A stretch of 64,000 nucleotides of DNA from Sparassis latifolia (lineage: Eukaryota; Basidiomycota; Agaricomycetes; Polyporales; Sparassidaceae). The DNA lies in NCBI GenBank assembly GCA_018466975.1, contig CM031554.1:1798001-1862000 (forward strand), given 5' to 3'. The notes beneath the pieces were generated by a model, which did not search any database, was not told the origin of the DNA, and saw only the letters and a program-made list of their open reading frames with translations. The stretch's first letter is position 1; every line of letters begins with the position of its first letter. The position numbers and the translations under genes were made by a program. Below are positions 58,101 to 64,000 of the stretch, piece after piece.

Positions 58101-58540
58101 TCCCTCCTCACGGTCTGCAGGCCCCGATGCTGGCCCCCATCACCTCCTAGCACCTCAGCCAACCTTCCTCGACCACGTTCGCCATCCACAGCGAACGATC
58201 GCGCCCCGGTCGTCAGGCTGGCCGCTGCAGTGGAACGACTGCGCTGACCGCCCTCCTCGCGGTCTCCAGGCCCCGATGCTGGCCCGCGTCACCTTCCAGA
58301 ACCCTCATCCGACCCTCTTCGATGCGCGTTCACCCTCTGTGGCGAACGACTGCACTCCGGACCTCCCCTGCAACATCGAGCCCCGGTCGCTCGACCAGGA
58401 CCTCCCTCGCACACTCAAACGCAACGCGTTTGAACGCGAGTTTGCCCAGCACTGCTCGGGCAGTGTAGGTGAGTAAAACAAATATTTTTTCGGTTTTTTT
58501 AACGGTGCTAACAACCTTCACCCACTTGAAGCCCGCCATC
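55170..58540 (+). repeat. Tandem array of exon-intron-like units
   Basis: Two kinds of unit alternate. Unit 1, about 130-150 bases, occurs at 55250-55640 and 57960-58390; it reads GGCCCCGACGCTGGCCCGCG ... GTGAACGACCGCGCC ... GTGCAACGACCGCGCCGACC. Unit 2 is an exon end plus a short intron: peptide LRLALPQAVER-x-RSA then SEVEG, donor GT(G/A)AGTA(T/G)AAAAA, about 45 bases, acceptor TGCTAAC-T3-5-(G/A)CAG, then a new exon start; copies lie at about 56500-56620, 56820-56942 and 57620-57740. A related end, LKRNAFER-x-FAQ followed by GTGAGTAAAA, occurs at 55660-55725 and 58415-58470. Splice signals are conserved across units, including a TGCTAAC branch-like site. Short A/T runs account for intron AT-richness. 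No family recognised. Confidence 0.65.
56175..56268. repeat. Short tandem repeat TAAGCATAACGGCC
   Basis: Four imperfect copies of a roughly 22-base unit (AATAAGCATAATGGCCCCGCC, ATTAAGCATAACGGCC, GTAAGTATAACGGTCCCGCG, ACTAAGCATAACGGCCGGCG) sit in the middle of the exon-unit array. No coding meaning. Confidence 0.7.
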
Positions 58541-58599
58541 CGCGAACGATCCACCGCCGTCCTCATCCGCGCGAGCAAACCACCGCCGCCGTCCTACTC

Positions 58600-59097
58600 T
58601 TGTCGACGCCACCGTCCCCTTCCGTGCGAGCCGTCCACGCACGCACCACCGCCGTCACGCTCCCCTCCAACACCGCCATCCCATTCATGAGCGCCTCGCT
58701 GACCCCAGCGATTTGCGTGCGTGCTGACAAGTTCCTACAGTCTAGCGTCACCTCGCTCGGCTCGGCGGACGCGAAGTCCCTCAAGAATCGCGCGAGCTTC
58801 TCCCCGTGCTCGCCATGCGTGGGCGGTGCGCTACCGCAGCCATCGGTCTCACCGTCGTCGACATCGGGCAGCCCGCGCACGCCACCGGACTCACCGCCAT
58901 TCGATGCGCACACCGCCTCGGCGCTCTGTCGCGCGATGGATGGGTACGTGAGCTTCGCGAACATCGAGGGGCTCGGCGTGCCTAGAGGCGAGGAGGAGGA
59001 CGAGGAAAACGTGAAGGAGCACGGGCGGTGGCGAGGGTGGTTGACTATCCCCAGGCGGAGGGAGTGCAGTGATAGCGCGAGCAGCTTTGCGTCGAGA
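58600..59097 (+). CDS. Hypothetical Ser/Pro-rich protein fragment
   Basis: A frame of 166 codons ends at TGA 59098-59100. It contains a Ser/Thr/Pro-rich middle (SVSPSSTSGSPRTPPDSPP) and an acidic C-terminal part reading YVSFANIEGLGVPRGEEEDE and RWRGWLTIPRRRECSDSASS. A putative acceptor (TTCCTACAG) near 58740 suggests an intron. The opposite strand is also open for 193 codons and contains a balanced stretch (EKLARFLRDFASAEPSEVTL), so the strand is uncertain. It directly precedes the glyoxal oxidase fragment. Function unknown. Confidence 0.3.
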
Positions 59098-59130
59098 TGA
59101 GCTTGCGTCCCATGTCCTGTCCACGCACAG

Positions 59131-59424
59131 ATGTTCGTAGGCAATGAGCGGATCGTCTACATCCTGGACAAGGCAGAGGGCAATGCGGCCCAGATCAAGG
59201 GGCACCCCACTTGGGGTGCTGCATACAACATCGCGGAGCGCTCCTCGACGGTGAGGCAGGTCAACACGAATGTCTTCTGCGCGTCCGGCATGCACCTGCC
59301 CAACCGGTCCTACGAGACGTTCGGAGGGAATGCAGCTATCGGCCCAGGTGGATCGATTGGCAATGTCCAGCAGCCCGGTGCCCGCTGCCACACTCGGACG
59401 CTGCGCGTCCTCTCCATCAGCTGA
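59131..59424 (+). pseudogene. Glyoxal oxidase (AA5_1-type copper radical oxidase) N-terminal fragment
   Basis: After an acceptor CGCACAG at 59130, the frame reads FVGNERIVYILDKAEGNAAQ, GHPTWGAAYNIAERSS, TNVFCASGMHLPNRSYETF and GGNAAIGPGGSIG. This is the first propeller blade of fungal glyoxal oxidases, secreted enzymes that oxidise aldehydes to acids with H2O2 release in lignin decay. The Cys in FCASGMH corresponds to the Cys of the Cys-Tyr cofactor. About 75 residues are recognisable; the family is over 500 residues. Afterwards the frame drifts and stops at 59424. A short related-looking piece may follow near 59480-59550 (DGRPIPCVNRWC). No signal peptide exon, Tyr, His ligands or later blades are visible, so this is a gene fragment. 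Confidence 0.8.
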
Positions 59425-59630
59425 TCTCTGCCTTCCTTCCCCACCCACCATATCAGCGCGTCCTCTCGATCTTGCAGGGTCCGCGTCGACGACGGACGTC
59501 CCATCCCGTGCGTCAACCGCTGGTGCAGCTTTGCAACGCTGTAAGTATTTTTCCCTCGCGCAGACCCGTTGTTTGCGCGTGATCGGCCGAGAGCCGAGTC
59601 GCGTTATCTGACTTTCGAGATCCAGATGCT

Positions 59631-60138
59631 GTTCCCCTGGTGCCCTGGTTCTTGACAACTGTCTCCGCGCGACACGCTCCCCATCGAGTTTGAAGACAAG
59701 CACCACGTCCACGCTCACGACCATTTCCGACGGCGCGCAGATGCAGGATAACTTGAATCTTCATCTCCGTCCTGCGCTCCGACGGTGCAGATGGAGATGG
59801 TGCGTACACCGCGGATTCGCGCCCGTGCACATTATGTACAAGGGCGGGCACAGACACCGCTCCTTCCTCCGCGGCGTACACTTCGCTCAGATGGCACTTG
59901 GACCCTGGGAAAGCCGTGCTGTCGCTTTCGTTCTCGGTGCGTGCCGTTTCCTCTGTGTGTACATTCGGACGTACTGACACTCGGTGTTCTAGCACGTTGC
60001 GAGATCGGTGTGCTGTGCCTCCGCATAACGTTGGCGTCGTCCGCGTCCGCGCTATCAACATGCCTCGCGCCCGGAGAGCCCGACGAAGTCGACGTGCTTC
60101 TGGAGACGCACGCCGAAGTTGTTATACAGCCGCAGTAA
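59631..60138 (+). pseudogene. Hypothetical membrane-associated protein remnant
   Basis: Two exons on the plus strand join over an intron of about 59 bases (donor GTGCGTGCC near 59939, acceptor TTCTAG near 59995). The first reads LNLHLRPALRR, PVHIMYKGGHRHRSFLRGVH and ALGPWESRAVAFVL; the second ARCEIGVLCLRI and DEVDVLLETHAEVVIQPQ. Upstream, VPLVPWFLTTVS and, in a frame shifted by one, EFEDKHHVHAHDHF look like more of the same protein. This suggests a frameshift near 59665. The hydrophobic ALGPWESRAVAFVL-GVL segment could be a membrane helix. I do not know the function; the layout reminds me of basidiomycete-only hypothetical proteins. Confidence 0.4.
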
Positions 60139-60620
60139 ACAAGAAGGCACGGGTTGTGATCTCGGAGAAGACCCACGTACGTATGCTAGTATTATATCTA
60201 CTGTACAAAGTGCGGTCGCTCTTGGGGCTCAAGATACGGCCGAAAAAATATATTTGTTTCAAGTAGCACTGCAGAGCGAACACACACGGACGGGGACTGC
60301 ACATCGACGGCGGGAGACTTTGAATACACGAGAAGACGCGTCACGCGATGCGATCTAAGTTTTTTTCGTGGTTCTTGTTGGATTCTGCTCACTGCCAGTC
60401 CCGTTCTCCTTCGTCCTCTACTCTCTCCCCGGTCCTTCCGCTACAACATCCAACCCGCACTCCACCGTCGTCCAAGCAGTCGTGGTCGCCATGACACCCA
60501 TGCGCAAGCTACGCGCTCGAACATAGTTCGGCGTGCGTGCGCGTCGTTCTCACTGGGCGAAAGGGTGGCGGGCTCTGAGTGAGGCCGTGTAGGTATGTAC
60601 GCGACTCTCGTCTGTTGCGC
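60138..60620. other. Intergenic stretch, no gene seen
   Basis: Short frames only. An AT-rich run (CCGAAAAAATATATTTGTTT near 60240) resembles a 3' end region for the preceding remnant. Confidence 0.35.
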
Positions 60621-60623
60621 CGA

Positions 60624-60941
60624 TGGCAAGCAGCCGCTACGTTGAGGGCAGCTGGCGCGTCGCGCCGGACGGCGAGACTGATGGCCTGGTAAGTCTCCGC
60701 GCGTTTCTGCGTGTTTTCTCTAATTTGTGTTGATGCACCTCACTGAATAATCTTGCAGTTTCCGTGCAGATCTCAGCTCGCACAGCCGAGTGCGAGCAGA
60801 GTCTGCTCGCGAGGCCTTGAGGCTGCCGCGTAAAAGATTGGGCGGTGCATCACGTCCTCCTCCGCCCCACACTCCGTCTGCTTCGAAACCGGGCACATCG
60901 ACCATGTCTCACGCAAAGCCCTCCGTCGTCCTGCCCTCCTG
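60624..60941 (+). CDS. Possible two-exon short gene or fragment, unrecognised
   Basis: ATG at 60624 opens MASSRYVEGSWRVAPDGETD and runs into a strong donor (CTGGTAAGTCTCC near 60690). An acceptor CTTGCAG at about 60760 leads to two possible continuations, one of which stays open to a stop near 60941 and is rich in Arg/Ser/Pro. The splice signals are good, but the protein matches nothing I know and phases do not favour the longer tail from this ATG. Treat it as a fragment. Confidence 0.25.
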
Positions 60942-60959
60942 ATCTAGCACCACAGGTGA

Positions 60960-62270
60960 AGTAATCGCCGCGCCCTTCGTTCATCGGCGTCGCTCAGCCG
61001 AGGTGTGTGTGTGCGCGGTCTCCGACTCTAGATGAGCACGCGATGGACGGCGCAATCCCCGCAGGTCAGTCAGGCAACGAGGTTTGTTGTCATCCGCAGA
61101 TTCGCAGGTTCGAGGACGACACCCGCGCAATCTCGCCCATCGAGTAATGCGCGCGAGGCTACCGCTCGTCAACATCGACGGGCCCGCTGTTGTCCACGCT
61201 GTGAAGACTGGTACGCGATGCATCGCGCCTCGACACGTGCAGCTTAACAGCATGACCGCTGCAGCGAAGCATGTCACCGATCAACAGCACCATCTGGCGA
61301 CCGCTCTCCAGTACTCGGCGTGCTGGGACCGACATCGACAAGCCCGCCAGTGTCGACCTGCGCAAAGGCTCCCTCCGCTTTGACTAGTCATGCCCTGACG
61401 TGCACAGAGAGCCACCGCATCTACTGTATCGAAGCACCCTGCTCAGGCCACTCGGAACAACATCAACAAGTCCCCATAGTCGACCGCAGCCCATGCGCAA
61501 ATGCGCGGACAATACGGAATGACTGCACAGGAATTTCGTTTCGAAGAACGTTGGCCGAATATAAATTCACGTACTGCATTGAAACCACCTCGCCAGAGCA
61601 GAGACGTACCGCACGTTTTTCACCCGTCCAGTGCATTTCGCGCCCCGTACATCAATGCCTGGACGTGTCGGCACACGAGCGTGGCGCATTTCGGCCGAGG
61701 CAACGGCCATGCAGTGTACAATATTTAGAAATAAATATATCTGTTTGCATTCTCATCAGTCAGATCAGTAAGAACGGGGCATGTGGACATACTGATGCGA
61801 GCATGAACCCCAACACCGAGCTGTGGATATGGATCAGCGAGGTGGTGTGAGCGTCCTCGCTAGATTCTAAATACAGATGGCGGTACTGACCTGACTACGT
61901 CCTACAGCAACCGCAGCGTTGAACAGATGTTGCTACTGGCATCGTTAAATACTCCTCAGCAAGGCAAGAGCTCCGGTCAAACAGAAATGTACTCTATGAC
62001 AACCATCTATAAATATATATTCCATTCTGTTCGAGAAGGGCATATTAGTAGTGATTTAAATCTGTACCCACCACATAAACACCTATGCTTACCATTACCA
62101 TGTACTACCGAGTGATAAAGGCCAAGAATGCTGTGAGTCGAGGTTCAGGCTCAACGGGAGTGAAATCAGGTGCAGGACGAACCTCCGGTCAATGCCGTTT
62201 GCAGCGGACGTCTGGCACTGGCGAGAAGATGAGCAGAGCAAGAATGATGCACCAGGCATTAAAGAACAGT
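60960..62270. other. Unassigned stretch with short frames
   Basis: Several 60-176-codon frames cover 61030-61850 on the plus strand, with no domain, signal peptide or repeated motif. The 61850-62270 part is AT-richer. Nothing beyond chance coding can be supported. Confidence 0.3.
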
Positions 62271-62283
62271 TAGGGTTATGGGT

Positions 62284-62400
62284 GACTTTTCGGGTACCCT
62301 AGGGTACCTCCTGGGCCCTAGGGCCGGCGCTTATCGCCCTAGGGAAGGGCGCACGCGCACCTAGGGCCGACGCCAGTCGCCTAGGGCGTGCACTCCGGGT
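62284..62400. repeat. CCCTAGGGC-type palindrome cluster
   Basis: CCCTAGGG, a perfect 8-base palindrome, and near matches occur about seven times in roughly 115 bases (for example TACCCTAGGGTA, GCCCTAGGGC, CACCTAGGGC, CGCCTAGGGC). It precedes the R4 right copy by 170 bases. R4 itself contains CCCTAGGG, so the two are probably related. Confidence 0.65.
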
Positions 62401-62569
62401 CGATGTTCAGACCTCGGTCGTACCCAGTGCGACAGTTAGGTTGGATTTCAACAACAAATCTCAAGAGGCGGCTTAAAAGTGCAGACGAGGTCAAGAATCG
62501 CTTCTTGACGGGCACGTTTCGGCTGATGCCTCTTCAGTGCTCTCGCCACCTGCTTTTATCTTCTGGGAT

Positions 62570-63060
62570 TAGGTTATGAGGCCTCCTAGGCCGGCCGTAG
62601 GGTCGCAGAGGGCGGGGGACCCCAACCCTAGGATGGGGGTTCGCTGAGCCGAGGGCTAGGGGTGCATATCCGCTTTAGGAAGGAGGCCATTGCCGAACCC
62701 TATGGACAGTGCCATAGGGCATGTGCGTCATCATTAGCGCTGGTGAGGGGCCTCTGACCTGCATGGCCGTCGTGGACGGCCATGCACGGAGAGGCTCCAC
62801 TGGCTGCATAGGCCAGGTGGCACAGAAGGTAAACCACGCTGGGCACGAGTGGCCGTCCTGGACGGCCGTTCGAGGTGCATGAACTGCCAGTACTGAGTGG
62901 AACCTGAGCCAAGGCTAGGGGTATGTGTCTGCTTTGGGAAGGAGGCTGTTGCCGAACACTACGAAAGGTGCTGTTGGCACGTGTACCATCACTAGCGCTG
63001 GTGAGTCGCCACTGTCCTGCACGGCCATCGTGGACGGCCATGCATGGTGGTGGTGGTGTA
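62570..63060. repeat. Palindrome-bearing repeat R4, right copies
   Basis: Same order as 51735-52370: GGATTAGGTTATGAGGCCTC, CCCCAACCCTAGGATGGGGG, GGAAGGAGGCCATTGCCGA, then CATTAGCGCTGGTGAGG, and a second, shorter unit from about 62915. Palindromes of the GGCC(G/A)TC-N3-GACGGCC class lie at 62765-62781, 62851-62867 and 63023-63039. Direct orientation relative to the left copies, 10.8 kb away. Confidence 0.8.
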
Positions 63061-63239
63061 TTACCGACATGGGTCCCAGTTAGGAATGCTAGGCTGCCAC
63101 TGTAGTAAGCATATGATAAACTAGACCTGTAGTAATGTACTACGCAATCATGATATGTATTATTACAGCGACACATCCATAACCAATGCCACTTCAAAAG
63201 CCTCATACTCCTCAACCATAGCTCGCGCCAAAAGAGGCT

Positions 63240-64000
63240 CAGATGGCTGCATAGGCCAGGTGGCACAGTCAGCAAAGCACAGCGGCTGTGAGTGGCCGTC
63301 CTGGACGGCCATCTGCTATAGTGGCCACCAGGGGGACAGACCACAAGTGGCAGTCCAGGAAGGCCATATACAGCTTGCACAAGAAATGGCCTTCCCGGAC
63401 GGCCACCTGTGGCACTGACCATGAGTGGCCATCCTGGACGGCCACCTACTGTTGTGGCCACCAGAGGGATAAACCAAGTGGCAGTCCAGGAAGGCCATGC
63501 ATGGCTTGCACAAAAAATGGCCTTCCTGGACGGCCACCTGTGGTACTGACCATGAGTGGCCATCCTGGATGGCCATCTGCTGTACTGGCCATGAGAGTGA
63601 CAAACTACAAGTGGCAGTCCAGGAAGGCTATGAACAGCTTGCACAAGAAATGGCCTTCCCGGACGGCCACCTGCTGCAGTGGCCACCAGAGAGACAGACC
63701 ACAAGTAGCAGTCCAGGAAGGCCATGCATGGCTTGCACAAAAAATGGCCTTCCTCGACGGCCACCTGTGGTACTGACCATGAGTGGCCGTCACGGACGGC
63801 CATCTGCTGTAGTGGCCATGAGAGTGACAAACCACAAGTGGCAGTCCAGGCAGGCCATGTACAGCTTGTACAAGAAATGGCCTTCCTGGACGGCCACCTG
63901 CTGTAGTGGCCACCAGAGGGACAAACCACAAGTGGCAGTCCAGGAAGGCCACGAACAGCTTGCACAAGAAATGGCCGTCCCGGACGGCCACCTGTGGTAC
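63240..64000. repeat. Palindrome satellite with alternating 133/94-base units
   Basis: From about 63356 the array repeats AGGAAGGCCATGCATGGCTT ... GGCC(T/G)TCC(T/C)GGACGGCC ... ACCACAAGTGGCAGTCC. Unit starts lie near 63356, 63489, 63621, 63714, 63848 and 63942, giving two lengths: about 133 (two palindromes) and about 94 (one palindrome). The first part (63240-63355) is a more diverged lead-in sharing GCTGCATAGGCCAGGTGGCA with R4. The array leaves the window on the right. A 421-codon minus-strand frame across it has no independent support. Confidence 0.85.

Noticed and set aside
58563..59144. 193-codon minus-strand frame opposite the Ser/Pro-rich fragment
   Set aside because: Its composition is plausible, but neither strand has decisive splice or family evidence; only the plus-strand reading, which ends naturally before the next exon, was listed, at low confidence.
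62270..62275. TTAGGG near the palindrome cluster, possible telomere
   Set aside because: A single copy only; there is no tandem TTAGGG run, so this is not telomeric sequence.
51735..63060. Direct repeats as the LTRs of a retrotransposon
   Set aside because: The 10 kb between them shows no gag, protease, reverse transcriptase, RNase H or integrase motifs, no primer-binding site is visible, and the repeats are themselves compound.
62700..63965. A 421-codon minus-strand frame that could encode a Gly/Arg/Pro/Trp-rich repeat protein
   Set aside because: It lies wholly in palindromic repeats whose unit lengths rotate the frame; several frames on both strands are equally open, so the length is a product of the satellite.
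1..64000. tRNA or rRNA genes
   Set aside because: Text such as GGTTCGA occurs near 12103 and 44446, but no cloverleaf could be drawn around it and no rRNA-like sequence was seen.

Overview
The window looks like nuclear DNA of a wood-decay or litter agaricomycete (Basidiomycota, probably Polyporales or a close order). The evidence is the gene content: short GT-AG introns in almost every gene, FunK1-type fungal protein kinases, a DUF6533 membrane protein, a basidiomycete-type diverged G-protein alpha subunit, a GMC alcohol (methanol) oxidase fragment, a glyoxal oxidase fragment and two fungal HNH-fold proteins. Only a few loci look intact. Most of the 64 kb is a graveyard of truncated or mutated genes embedded in repeats.

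Layout. (1) 1-8160 is AT-rich and strongly CpG-depleted. It holds palindromic repeats at the left edge, low-complexity coding remnants and a recognisable but broken DUF6533 gene on the minus strand. (2) 8160-26000 is CpG-rich and built mainly from three collinear, diverged copies (A, B, C) of a 3-4 kb unidentified repeat with coding-like exons. The first of two paralogous HNH-fold genes (20450-21849) sits between copies B and C. (3) 26000-32700 contains the second HNH-fold gene, convergent with FunK1 kinase copy 1. (4) 32700-41430 contains an inverted fourth repeat copy (D) joined to a smaller module. That module recurs at 39-41.3 kb, where it is split by a captured 3' half of an alcohol oxidase gene. 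(5) 42130-45610 is FunK1 copy 2, a badly decayed direct duplicate. (6) 46899-49569 is a complete 13-exon G-alpha gene, the best-preserved gene here. (7) 50550-52900 holds minisatellites and palindrome-bearing repeats. (8) 52971-54320 is a gene cut off at its 3' side by a 4 kb tandem array of exon-intron-like units (54.3-58.5 kb). (9) 58.6-61 kb contains a glyoxal oxidase fragment and short hypothetical remnants. (10) 62570-64000 repeats the 51.7-kb element and runs into a palindrome-rich satellite that leaves the window.

No operon-like cooperation is visible. The recurring themes are gene duplication, truncation by repeats, and point lesions of the C-to-T/G-to-A type in at least four genes. 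The most interesting items are the repeat-flanked alcohol oxidase fragment, the paired HNH proteins that have lost their catalytic histidines, the exon-unit array, and one 17-nt palindrome class shared by otherwise different satellites. All calls were made by eye; no searches were run.
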